From JAVBNH01 sp031551635 (lineage in GTDB: Bacteria; Bacillota; Clostridia; Oscillospirales; Acutalibacteraceae): a stretch of DNA of 64,000 nucleotides. The notes beneath the pieces were generated by a model, which worked only from the letters and a program-made list of their open reading frames with translations, made no database searches and had not been told where the DNA came from. Positions within the stretch are counted from its first letter, which is position 1; each line of letters starts with the position of its first letter. The position numbers and the translations under genes were made by a program. Positions 48,947 through 57,918 of this stretch are shown one piece after another. The stretch covers positions 186,001 through 250,000 of the forward strand of contig JAVBNH010000002.1 in NCBI GenBank assembly GCA_031551635.1. Direction: 5' to 3'.

Positions 48947-51217
48947 TTATAAGCTCAGCGCCAGTGTATAACCGGATTTAGTCGCCTCAAAGACTTTGCC
49001 GCCTCTGAAGCTGTCGCCGATGTTAAACATCTCAACACCCGGCAGAGCCTTTTGCAGCTCGAGGAAAACCGAGTCGTCCGGTGACGCGCCAGCAGCCATG
49101 ATAAATAAATCTGCCTTGATAATATGCTCTCTGATTTCTTCCCGCAGCTTCGGCGCGAGGGGATTTAATACATTTTCGGGCAGCTGGGGATTCCATGTTT
49201 TATAGGGGTCGGGCACGGATTTCGAGACATTTCTCGCGACAATTGCACCGTTCTTTTCAAAGGATTTCAGCTTAGTGCAGTTGAGAAGTGTAACGCCGGA
49301 ATCCTCCATTATTTTTATCAGATGATAGCGGTTGGCGGTGCAGACATGATTCATTATAACGTCCGCCATCTCAATAACAGTCACCTTTTTGCCAAGCTCT
49401 TTGTTCGCGAAAATCGCAGCCTCGCAGCCGACTACTCCGCCGCCGATAACAAGTATATGGTTGGCGTCCTTTGCAATTTCTGCTCTTTCGAAAAGCTCAA
49501 TAGCGCTGTGAATATTTGCGTTTTCATAACCCGGCAGCTTCAATATAGCATCCTTTGTTCCGACCGCCGTCACAACCTTCTCAAAGCCTTCTTTTTTAAG
49601 TGTTTCGGGGTCAGCAGCCGAGTTCAAAAGGAGCTTGAGGTCATATTTTTTCGTTGCGTCCGTGAGATATTTTTCGAGATATTTGAGATAATTCGCAATA
49701 TCAAATTTAATTTTCGGGATTGTTCCCGCCTTCAGCCTGCCTCCGATTCTGTCGCTCTTCTCGAAAAGCGTAACACTGTGACCTCTCTGAGCGGCGGTGA
49801 CGGCGCAGATAATTCCAGCCGGTCCCGCGCCGATTACGGCGATTTTCTTTTTGTTCTCAGCCTGAGCGGGAATTTCAGGATAAATCTCTTCAAACGCCGT
49901 TCGCGGATTGACCGCGCACTGAGGGTGACCGCCCTCAACAAATTCGTTAAGGCAAGCCTCCTGGCAGCCGATACAGGGTTGAATATCATCAACATGACCG
50001 GTGCGAACCTTGTTTGGCCATTGCGGGTCTGCGAGCAGAGGGCGCCCGAGCATGACCATGTCGCACTTGCCCTCGCGCAGTGCGGATTCAGCAAGGTCAG
50101 GATAGCCGAGCTTGCCCACGCCGACTATCGGCACGGGAAGTCCTGCATTTGACAAAATTTTGTGCTTTTCGAAATAATCCTTCGCGATTTTAGCAATGTC
50201 GAGGAAGCATCCGGGCGGCATTGAGCCGGGTGGATGCGGCAGCCACCAGTTGTCGTAACAACCGAGGTCAACGTCAAAAATATCGACTCCCGCTGCAACA
50301 AGGTTTTTCATATAATCAAGTGTTTCCTTAATTGTTCTGCCATTGCTGAACTTTTTCAGAGCGCTGACATTTTCCATTTTATCGCCGTAGGTCTCGTTGA
50401 GCGCAAGGCTCAAATCAAGGCGGTACATAATGGGGAAGTGCTTGTTTGTGCGCTCTCTGATATGCTTGACCATATTGATGCCGAAGCGTTGCCAGTCGGA
50501 ATATTTTCCGACTTTTCTGCGGTTGAACGCCGTATTTGTCATCTGCTCTATAAGATAACCCTCATGACCGTGCAGATAAACACCGTCGATATTCATAGCT
50601 TTTGCGTCAGCCGCCATCTGACCGACTCGTTTTATCATCTTGTCGCAGGAGTGATCCGAGAAGCGCAGGCAGGGTATCTGAGGAATGTACCAGTTCGGAT
50701 TAAATGATGCCGAACCGGGGAATTTCATTTGATTCACAAGGCATTGCGGATTTCCAACACGCCCGAGACCGGCGGTAATCTGAATAAAAATTCTCGCGCC
50801 GAAGGAGTGTACGCCCGCGCTCAAATCACGCCAGCCTGCGAACACGGTGCGGCTTCTGTCAAGGCGTGGGAAATAGCTCAGGTCTCCGATTTCTGTCAGG
50901 GAATTATCAATCCCGTGAGTAGCCGGAACAAGCCCGGTTGTAATCAATCCTACGCCGCCTTTCGCGCGCTCTATGAAATAGGCGAGCATTTTTTCGCTTG
51001 GGCGTCCGGTTTCATCACACATCGAAATATTGCCCATCGGAGCCATCACAAGGCGGTTTTTGATTGTCAGAGAATTAATCTCGATAGGCGAAAAAATGGA
51101 GTTGTAGGGGTAAAGCTCGCCGGTCATTTTGCCGAGTTTTTCTGTTTTTCCGTCCGTGAACCAGTCGGAATAAAATTTATCAAGCTCGACAAGCTTTGAA
51201 TCCTGTTTTAAGCTCAA
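48947..51217 (-). CDS. NADH:flavin oxidoreductase / 2,4-dienoyl-CoA reductase family
   Basis: 756 residues, longer than the usual 640-680. An old-yellow-enzyme FMN barrel (residues about 40-400, with NRLVMAPMGNISM and HGHEGYLIEQ) is followed by an Fe-S cluster motif CIGCQEACLNE...CAVNP and FAD/NAD-binding halves (IGAGPAGIICAV; VIGGGVVGCEAA). It reduces enoates or dienoyl-CoA-type substrates with NAD(P)H. It begins at TTG 51217 behind GAGGAGG and precedes the aconitase X pair on the same strand with a 50-base gap, so one pathway is likely. Confidence 0.9.
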   Translation of the reverse strand: MSLKQDSKLVELDKFYSDWFTDGKTEKLGKMTGELYPYNSIFSPIEINSLTIKNRLVMAPMGNISMCDETGRPSEKMLAYFIERAKGGVGLITTGLVPATHGIDNSLTEIGDLSYFPRLDRSRTVFAGWRDLSAGVHSFGARIFIQITAGLGRVGNPQCLVNQMKFPGSASFNPNWYIPQIPCLRFSDHSCDKMIKRVGQMAADAKAMNIDGVYLHGHEGYLIEQMTNTAFNRRKVGKYSDWQRFGINMVKHIRERTNKHFPIMYRLDLSLALNETYGDKMENVSALKKFSNGRTIKETLDYMKNLVAAGVDIFDVDLGCYDNWWLPHPPGSMPPGCFLDIAKIAKDYFEKHKILSNAGLPVPIVGVGKLGYPDLAESALREGKCDMVMLGRPLLADPQWPNKVRTGHVDDIQPCIGCQEACLNEFVEGGHPQCAVNPRTAFEEIYPEIPAQAENKKKIAVIGAGPAGIICAVTAAQRGHSVTLFEKSDRIGGRLKAGTIPKIKFDIANYLKYLEKYLTDATKKYDLKLLLNSAADPETLKKEGFEKVVTAVGTKDAILKLPGYENANIHSAIELFERAEIAKDANHILVIGGGVVGCEAAIFANKELGKKVTVIEMADVIMNHVCTANRYHLIKIMEDSGVTLLNCTKLKSFEKNGAIVARNVSKSVPDPYKTWNPQLPENVLNPLAPKLREEIREHIIKADLFIMAAGASPDDSVFLELQKALPGVEMFNIGDSFRGGKVFEATKSGYTLALSL

Positions 51218-51305
51218 ATTATTTCCTCCTCGCTATCATAATTTATTACCTATTAATAATAACATATTTCAAAGTATACTGCAAGGTTTTTTTTATGCTT
51301 AAAAC

Positions 51306-51336
51306 ACGAAAAGCACCGCCAAAGCGATGCCTTTTT
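51306..51336. terminator. Hairpin between repeat copy C and the flavoenzyme gene
   Basis: AAGCACCGC pairs imperfectly with GCGATGCCTT around CAAA, with flanking A and T runs. Its role is uncertain because the neighbouring genes both read on the minus strand. Confidence 0.5.
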
Positions 51337-51348
51337 ATGTCAGTTTTA

Positions 51349-51423
51349 CTAACGTGGGCTTGGCTTGCCAAGCCCACAACCCAAGTAGTGTTTTTTATTG
51401 AGCTTTCAGCCCACTAAGGTACT
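51349..51423 (-). repeat. 75-bp palindromic repeat, copy C
   Basis: Same 75-bp element as at 5971, in reverse orientation, with the uninterrupted hairpin GTGGGCTTGGC/GCCAAGCCCAC. It fills most of the gap before the surface-protein pseudogene. Confidence 0.92.
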
Positions 51424-51445
51424 AAATATTACAATTGACTAACTG

Positions 51446-53223
51446 TTACCTGTATCCCGGTCCCGGTCTGTTGGCAGCGCCGCCGGTTCCGGCTGTTACT
51501 GAGCCAATCTGCGCTGAGCCGCTGTAAAGGGTATATTCCGTCCCGCTTTTAACTTCAGGGGTTGATACGGCTAAATACTTGCAGCTGATAAAGCTTGTGA
51601 AGGTCGCGAGAGCGTTTTTGTCCTGCTTTAGAGTTATTTCGCTACCGGAAACAATATTTGCGTTCTGAAAATAAACATAGCTCTGTGATGAGTCTGTTCC
51701 CGGATAACTTCCTGTACCGGTGCCGCCGTAAATTATTGTTCCGCCGGTGAAGGTCACCGTCCCGTCCGCATCAAGAGCGCCGTTGTCGGGAGAAGAATTA
51801 ATCAGAGAAATAACAGTACCTCCGCTGATATTTATTGCGCCGTTTGAGTCGATTCCGTCACCCTTCGCATTGACTGTAACCGTTCCGGAGCTGATATTGA
51901 CAGAATAATTTCCCGTGTTTTGTCTAAAATTATCAAACCCGAACATACCGCCATTCGCGCTTGAGTCATTCCCGCCTGCGGCATTTATTCCGTCATCCGA
52001 GGAAATTGTTTCAATATTCGCGTTCGAAATATTGATATTCATTCCTTCAATTCCCTCGTAGGAATTTGTGACCTTTATGTTGCCGCCGCTGATGCTCAAG
52101 TCACCGTCTGCGTGAATTCCGTCGTCGCCCGAAGAAAGCGTCAGAGTTCCGCCTGAAATAACAATATTGCCGTTTGAGTGAACAGCGTCATCAGCGCTGT
52201 CAATGTTGATTGCCGCACCTGTTATCGTTATCTCGCCATTTGCCTTGATGCCTTTATAGCTTTCAGAATCACCGCTTGCGGAAGTTGTTAAATTTTTTGC
52301 GTTGGCGGCTCCCGAGCCTGAAATCAGATTCAGTGTTCCCCCGGAAATATTCAGCTTTGTTTCTGCCTGAATGGAATCGTGAGCGGCGTTCAGCGTTAGT
52401 GTACCGCCCTCAATTACAATATTGCCTTTTGTGCTGTCCTCGTCATTGTTTGACTGCAAAGCGTCATTCCCCGCCGTAACATTAAGTGTGCCGGAGGTCA
52501 CTGTGAGCGAATCCCGCCCGCGTAAACCGTGATTTTTCGAGTTAACCGTGAGATTCACCTGAGAGACGGTCAAATCATCCTTCGAGCCGATGCCGTTATT
52601 AAACAGTGCGTTGACTGTCAAGCTTCCCGAGCCGTTGATAATCAAGTCATCCTGTGCGAAAATAGCAGCGTCCGGTTCTTCCTCCTCAGCTATAGCATAG
52701 GTGAACGCATCGCCACCGTCGCCGACATAATTCACAGAGCCGTCGGCAACAGTCAGTGTCAGCTTGTCGCACTGCGGGGCATAAATCGCCGCACCTGTGG
52801 TGTTGTGAAGCTTGCGCCGTTCAGTATGAGGTTGACTTTATCCTCTTTTGCTGCATTTATTATGATTTCCGCGTCCTGAGCCGTTCCGGAAACAGTATAG
52901 GTTCCTTCATGCGAAATCGTAATTGTTTTGCCGCTGATTTTCACAACAGATGAAGATGAGGTATGAGCGGAATCGGAAAGAGTTATTTTTATAGCGGTGG
53001 TAGTATCACCTATGCCTGTTTTAGCCTCGGCTGTGGTGTTTTCCGCTGATGATGTCGTACTAACGGCGGCAGAGGTGCTTGTGTTTTCGCTGCTTGCTGA
53101 GGTTGAAGAGTTTTTTGTTGTTTCTGTTTCGTTTTCCGGTGCAGCGCAGCCCGAAAAGACGCAAACAATTAGTCCGATTATGAGAAAAACAGACAGTGTT
53201 CTCTTTATTAAACCATGCTTCAT
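51446..53223 (-). pseudogene. Frameshifted Cthe_2159-like carbohydrate-binding lipoprotein
   Basis: Two frames make one protein. The first (53223-52759) has a lipoprotein signal (LIIGLIVCVFSGCAAP), a Ser/Thr-rich linker and the start of a beta-helix, and runs off after LILNGASFTT. The second (to 51446) continues in the next register: TTGAAIYAPQCDKLTL leads into many parallel-beta repeats of the type LTVNAGNDGIHADGDLSISGG. Restoring one A near 52800 (ACAAC to ACAAAC) gives GASFTNTTGAAIY, as expected for the family. Cthe_2159 binds cellulose and pectin-like polymers. This is either a real mutation or a read error. Confidence 0.82.
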
Positions 53224-53295
53224 ATCAGGGGTCGTCCTTTCATATGAATGCAGTCCTTAAAGAATATTCAAAAATATGTTGATAAAAATTTTTAT

Positions 53296-54096
53296 TTATG
53301 CCGGTATGATAATCTTCTTAGGACTTGTCTGAACACTCGCGACAAACCCAGGGTTTTCGGAAGTCTTTGCTGCAATATTTGCCGCCAGACCGCTTGAAAC
53401 ATATTCATGACCGTACTTCGAAAAGCTTGTCGGGCGGATTTCAAATTCCGACAAAAGCCTAGTGAGCCATACCGGGATACTGTTGGCAACCTTGATTTCC
53501 ATGAGCCATTTGTCACCTGGCAGCAGGAGCTCGCCGTATTTACCGCTCTCGAGCTTTATATCATGCCTTCTCGAAACTATTTCGGTGTCAAAGGATATAC
53601 GAAGGTCATAGTCACTTATACCAAAGTATGCTCTTCTCTCATAGGCGAGGTACAGCATGGGCATAAGTGTATTTCTCGAGAGCATGAATTCAATTTCACG
53701 AAGCACCTGACGGTTCATATAGTATTTAAGCTCATCGTCGGATATGTGACCCTCCTCGAGGAATTTGTAAGCTTCATCAACACGCATTTCTGATCTTCTT
53801 TTATTAACAAGACCGCAGACTTTTTTCTTGATTTCAACATAGACCGGGGAATCCTCGTCCGGAATACCGTATGTGCGCAGACGAAGCTTTTCCTTATAAT
53901 TCGGCTTTTTCAGAGAATTTCTGATAAGTCTCGAGTCAAAGGTGTCATAGTAGATATTGCAGATTTGATAGGTATGATTGATTTTGTTATACTGGTCAAG
54001 TCTCATATGCTCGCCGAGCCTTTGCTCAAATAGGTCAAAGGTTTGCGTGTCAAGGATATACTTGTTTTCATACCTGTTGAATACTTCAATAGCCAT
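53296..54096 (-). CDS. VTC-domain polyphosphate polymerase family protein
   Basis: 266 residues. RYENKYILD at the start, YQICNIYYDT, KEKLRLRTYG, VYVEIKKKV, and the closing WLMEIKV.NSIPVWL and FSKYGHEYV are the basic and acidic strands of the VTC tunnel fold. Such proteins make polyphosphate in yeast; bacterial forms often accompany CotH kinases and Cthe_2159-like proteins, as in this neighbourhood. ATG 54096 lies behind GGAG. Confidence 0.88.
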   Translation of the reverse strand: MAIEVFNRYENKYILDTQTFDLFEQRLGEHMRLDQYNKINHTYQICNIYYDTFDSRLIRNSLKKPNYKEKLRLRTYGIPDEDSPVYVEIKKKVCGLVNKRRSEMRVDEAYKFLEEGHISDDELKYYMNRQVLREIEFMLSRNTLMPMLYLAYERRAYFGISDYDLRISFDTEIVSRRHDIKLESGKYGELLLPGDKWLMEIKVANSIPVWLTRLLSEFEIRPTSFSKYGHEYVSSGLAANIAAKTSENPGFVASVQTSPKKIIIPA

Positions 54097-54235
54097 TTTT
54101 TTCTCCAATCCTGTTTGTTTGCTGAGCTCATTATAAAGTCTTAATGTGATGAATGATTGTGCTTACGCGTTAATTTATGTGAAGATTATCTGTATTATAA
54201 AGAAGAGTGATAACAAAAATATCACAAAAAAAAAG

Positions 54236-54307
54236 AAACAGCCATAAACAATAATTGCCGAATAATTAAAAAAACCTTTAATTATCCGGCAATTCGAAAG
54301 GCTGTTT
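54236..54307 (-). terminator. Nested terminator of the small secreted protein gene
   Basis: An outer pair AAACAGCC/GGCTGTTT encloses AATTGCCG.ATAATTAAA paired with TTTAATTAT.CGGCAATT. On the minus strand a T-rich run follows. Confidence 0.88.
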
Positions 54308-54326
54308 AAAAATGTGAAAGCTGAAA

Positions 54327-54536
54327 TTAATCAAAAAGCCCGAATAGCAGGTCAATAAGTCTTGCGAAGAAAGCGACGATAAACTTGAACCAATTATCAA
54401 CCTTGATAACTTCCTGTTCTTCACCTTCACCGTTGGTGTCATCTGTTGTGTCATCTGCGGCGGCGCTGACTGCTAAAAAGGATACCGACATAACAAGTGC
54501 AAGAATAAGCGCGAGTATTTTTGTAAACTTTTTCAT
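54327..54536 (-). CDS. Small secreted or surface protein, unknown
   Basis: 69 residues: a signal peptide (ILALILALVMSVSFLAVSAAA), a short acidic segment (DDTTDDTNGEGEEQE), and a hydrophobic/amphipathic C-terminus (WFKFIVAFFARLIDLLFGLFD) that could embed in a membrane. GGAGG precedes the ATG and a strong terminator follows, so it is an independent, probably well expressed gene. Peptide toxin, adhesion factor or small envelope protein are all possible; no family is recognised. Confidence 0.7.
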   Translation of the reverse strand: MKKFTKILALILALVMSVSFLAVSAAADDTTDDTNGEGEEQEVIKVDNWFKFIVAFFARLIDLLFGLFD

Positions 54537-54684
54537 CAAAAAACCTCCATTAATTTTGATAGTTTCACTATGTAATCAAATGCGGAATTAACTCAGGGCA
54601 ACACATAAAACCACCTGATTAAACTAATTATAACCAATAACATAAAAATAGTCAACTATAATTATAAATTTTTTTAAAATTTTG

Positions 54685-54713
54685 TTGTTATTGTTGTTAT
54701 TTTTTGCTATAAT
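54685..54713 (+). promoter_or_regulatory. Promoter of the glycosidase-like gene
   Basis: TTGTTA (54685-54690), 17-base spacer, TG-extended TATAAT (54708-54713). Confidence 0.75.
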
Positions 54714-54745
54714 CTATGCAAATAAGGTGAAAGGAAAACTTTTTT

Positions 54746-56977
54746 ATGATTTTTGATTTTACGGGGATATCAATTTGTATCGATAAAAACGCTTTGAGCG
54801 CAAAAGCCGCAGGCTATTTTGCGCAAGAGATAAAAGCGAGAACAGGGCTTGACGCACCTATATCCGTCAACAAGTCGGCACCCAGCGTCTCTTTTGTCTG
54901 CGACAGCTCTATAGAAAATAAAGACGCATATAATCTGGAGCTTAAGGACGGAATTCTTACAATAAAAGCAAACGGAATAAGGGGTTTAATTTACGGTTAT
55001 TCGTATTTTTTGAGAAAAATAACTGTAAGCGGCGTAAAAATTACTCTTATTAAGGACATTAGCGGAAGTTATTCTCCTCAAATGAGCATCCGCGGTCACC
55101 AGCTCGGATACCGCACAACACCGAACACCTATGACGCATGGGATCCCGATCAATATTCAAGATATATGCGCGATATGATGTTCTTCGGGTGCAATATGAT
55201 GGAAAATATGCCGGACTCAGCCTCGAAAAAACGCAATGTGCTGATGAAATACGAGCCGAACGATATGCTTATCTACATAAGCGAGCGCGCGGACGAGCTC
55301 GACATGGATTACTCTATATGGTATCCTAACAATGATGATGATACTCTTGAGGAAGCACTCGAGGACCATCATGAGGTATTTAAGAGCCTGCCGCGTCTGA
55401 ATGTCTGTTTCCCTCCCGGAGGTGACCCGGGCAAGCTTGACGGCGATGATTTTTATGACAGGATTATAGAAATATCAAAGCTGATGAAAGAGGACCAGCC
55501 GAACGCCGAGATGTGGCCTTCGGCGCAAAAGCCCCATGAATGCCAGAACTGGGGAGAGCTTTTCATGGAAAAAATGCAGTCGGAGCAGCCTGATTTGATT
55601 AAGGGTGTTATCACCGGACCCAACTGGGCTTTTACCCTTGACGACCTCCGCCGCCAGCTTCCGATGAAATATCCCATCCGCCTTTATCCCGACATCACCC
55701 ATAATGTCCGCTGCGAATATCCCGTACACTTCCCGCGCGACGATTGGCATTTCGCCATGACCAGCGGGCTGAGCCGCGAGAGCATAAACCCGCGTCCCGT
55801 TGAATACCGTTTTATTCACCGCCTGACAAGGCAATACATTGTTGGCAGCTGCAGCTATTCCGAGGGCGTTCATGATGACCTGAACAAGATGATTTGGAGT
55901 GACATGGACTATTTCGGGGAGAACTCACTGCGCGAATCAATCCTTGATTATTGCCGCGTGTTTTTCTACGGCGCACCGGCCGATATTATTACTGATGCGA
56001 TTTTCGGACTCGAGCAGAACTGGTACGGCGACCCGGTTGAAAACGGTCATATTGAAAACACACTTAATATGTTCAATACCGTTCTCGGGCAGTGCCCCTT
56101 CCTGATTGATAACTGGCGCTACTGCATGTGCCTGTTCCGCGCGAGGTGTGATGCTCTTGTGCGCAGGCGCAGGATATTTGAGCTTGAATTAATCGAAAAA
56201 GCAAAATATTTCATCAAAAACGGCGACCTTGCGAATGCGAAAGCCGCTTTGATGACGGATTTCAGCGACGAATATATTTCGCTCAGGCAGGATCTCGAGG
56301 TTCTCGCTCTTCGTCTTTTCAATCAGATAGGCATTCAGCTTGACGTTGAGAGATACCATACAGACGGCTGGGAACGCGGCGGAACACTTGATACAATTGA
56401 CCTGCCGGTAACAGACCGCAGATGGCTGCTGAACAGGTTCGACTACGCCGAAAAATTTGACGAAAAAGGCAAAATCGAATTTATGAACAGGGTCATAGAG
56501 CGCAATAAGGTTGACAAAGACGAATATTATTTCTCCTTCGCCGAGCACGGAACCGATGTTCTCGGGGTACCGCAGGAAGGCTTTATCTATTATAATTTCC
56601 AGGGCGACAGGCGCGGCAGCAATGACGGTTCTATACCTACATGCATGCTCAAGGTGTTTGACAACCTCACTCTAAAGGCGAAGCTTGGCGGCTTTACACC
56701 GGGCAGGGACTATAAGCTGAGAATAACCTTCAGAGATGAAACTTATCCTGTTTTTATCCATCACCATGTCATAGCTAACGGCGTCACGATTTATGACGGA
56801 AAGCAGTTCGGCGGAGAAAGAGACGAGAAGTTTGACGAGGAACTGGTTGCGCCAAAATTCGTTACCGTTACCTATGACCTGCCCGCGTCTGTTTTCGTTA
56901 ACGGCTGCGTGGAGCTGGAAATCGGCGAGCCGTATATGGGCGTGTTCATGAGTGAATTCTGGATTATAAAAGCATAA
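54746..56977 (+). CDS. Putative glycoside hydrolase with hexosaminidase-like N-domain
   Basis: 743 residues. Residues 1-110 resemble the GH20b/alpha-glucuronidase-type N-terminal domain (AAGYFAQEIKARTGL; AYNLELKDGILTIKANGIRGLIYG). From IRGHQLGYRTTPNTYDAWDPDQYSRYMRDMMFFG a TIM-barrel-like region follows, with carboxylate-rich stretches such as YPNNDDDT and HNVRCEYP, then a helical part and a C-terminal beta domain. There is no signal peptide, so it would act in the cytoplasm. I could not assign it to a numbered GH family with confidence. Confidence 0.65.
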   Translation: MIFDFTGISICIDKNALSAKAAGYFAQEIKARTGLDAPISVNKSAPSVSFVCDSSIENKDAYNLELKDGILTIKANGIRGLIYGYSYFLRKITVSGVKITLIKDISGSYSPQMSIRGHQLGYRTTPNTYDAWDPDQYSRYMRDMMFFGCNMMENMPDSASKKRNVLMKYEPNDMLIYISERADELDMDYSIWYPNNDDDTLEEALEDHHEVFKSLPRLNVCFPPGGDPGKLDGDDFYDRIIEISKLMKEDQPNAEMWPSAQKPHECQNWGELFMEKMQSEQPDLIKGVITGPNWAFTLDDLRRQLPMKYPIRLYPDITHNVRCEYPVHFPRDDWHFAMTSGLSRESINPRPVEYRFIHRLTRQYIVGSCSYSEGVHDDLNKMIWSDMDYFGENSLRESILDYCRVFFYGAPADIITDAIFGLEQNWYGDPVENGHIENTLNMFNTVLGQCPFLIDNWRYCMCLFRARCDALVRRRRIFELELIEKAKYFIKNGDLANAKAALMTDFSDEYISLRQDLEVLALRLFNQIGIQLDVERYHTDGWERGGTLDTIDLPVTDRRWLLNRFDYAEKFDEKGKIEFMNRVIERNKVDKDEYYFSFAEHGTDVLGVPQEGFIYYNFQGDRRGSNDGSIPTCMLKVFDNLTLKAKLGGFTPGRDYKLRITFRDETYPVFIHHHVIANGVTIYDGKQFGGERDEKFDEELVAPKFVTVTYDLPASVFVNGCVELEIGEPYMGVFMSEFWIIKA

Positions 56978-56999
56978 AAACACTTATTTAAAAAGCATA

Positions 57000-57042
57000 C
57001 AACAAGCCGGAGTTTTTATTCTGGCTTGTTTGTTTTTTTACA
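57000..57042 (+). terminator. Terminator of the glycosidase-like gene
   Basis: AACAAGCC pairs with GGCTTGTT around a T-rich loop, followed by seven T. Confidence 0.8.
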
Positions 57043-57059
57043 TAATAAAATAGAAAGAA

Positions 57060-57722
57060 ATGAAAATAGTGAAAAAAAGTTTATTGTTACATTTCTAGTG
57101 TCAATTCTGCTGTTTATATTCACATGCTTCTCCGGTGCTTCAAGTATTGATAACTTGATTAATGATGAAATTTCTTCAAACCGAGCGGAATTTGAAAAAA
57201 TAGAGCAGGATTTAGAAATGAGCGACAACATAACCTCTGATAAGCAATATAATTATGACGCGGCTTATAAGCTTTATGAATTAAGCGGCGATTTGATTAA
57301 TGATTATAATAAAAGCAGCAATTGTTGATAAAGAGAAACTGACCGATATAATTAACTTAAAAACAAAGAACATTGATGAATTGAAATTTTTTGTTTCATA
57401 TCCCCATCATACAACCTTCGCCTATTTTACCGAAGGCGGCAAGGAGTATCTTGTACCCTTCGGAAGCAGACCGGATATCACAGGGCTGGAGAACGCAAAG
57501 ATTTATACGCCGTCTGAAGTTATTTCTGTTTTAAAGGATAGCTTTGACACAGCGGAAAACAATAATAACGGCGAGACGCTGTATGCAGGTCTTGCTGATA
57601 CTTCAGTTTCAAAGCAAAATAAATATTTATATGTAGCTGCGGCAGCCGTCATTTTATTCGCGGCGGCAAGCATTGGAATTCTGTTTATAAAAAGTAAACA
57701 CAGCCTAAAAAAGGCGGATTAA
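57060..57722 (+). pseudogene. Frameshifted membrane-anchored extracellular protein
   Basis: The ATG at 57060 opens MKIVKK and stops after twelve codons. From the run of seven A (57072-57078) the next register reads as a membrane helix (FIVTFLVSILLFIFTCFSG) and a helical domain up to NDYNK near 57315. The original register then continues with AAIVDKEKLTDI, a beta-rich domain and a C-terminal membrane helix (YVAAAAVILFAAASIGILF). Two compensating frame changes thus split one coherent protein. It may be a decaying gene or contain read errors. Family not recognised. Confidence 0.6.
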
Positions 57723-57854
57723 TAGATAAAATATAATAAGTTAGATTTAACATATAGAATGCTGGATTAACTTTTCCGGCTTTCTTTGTTTTTATCTTAA
57801 TCAGTGTAGACGGTCATAATGTTCAAACTGTTTGTAAAATTTTACTATTTAGAC

Positions 57855-57883
57855 TTGATTTTATTGCGGTATAGGTATAGAAT
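57855..57883 (+). promoter_or_regulatory. Sigma-A promoter of the ceramidase-like gene
   Basis: TTGATT (57855-57860), 17-base spacer, TAGAAT (57878-57883), 35 bases before the start codon. Confidence 0.8.
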
Positions 57884-57918
57884 ATATTTTGTATAATAAA
57901 ATGAAGGGGTTTTGTAAT

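Noticed and set aside
49322..50152. 276-codon plus-strand ORF
   Set aside because: It is antisense to the flavoenzyme gene, has no ribosome binding site, and its translation shows no family pattern.
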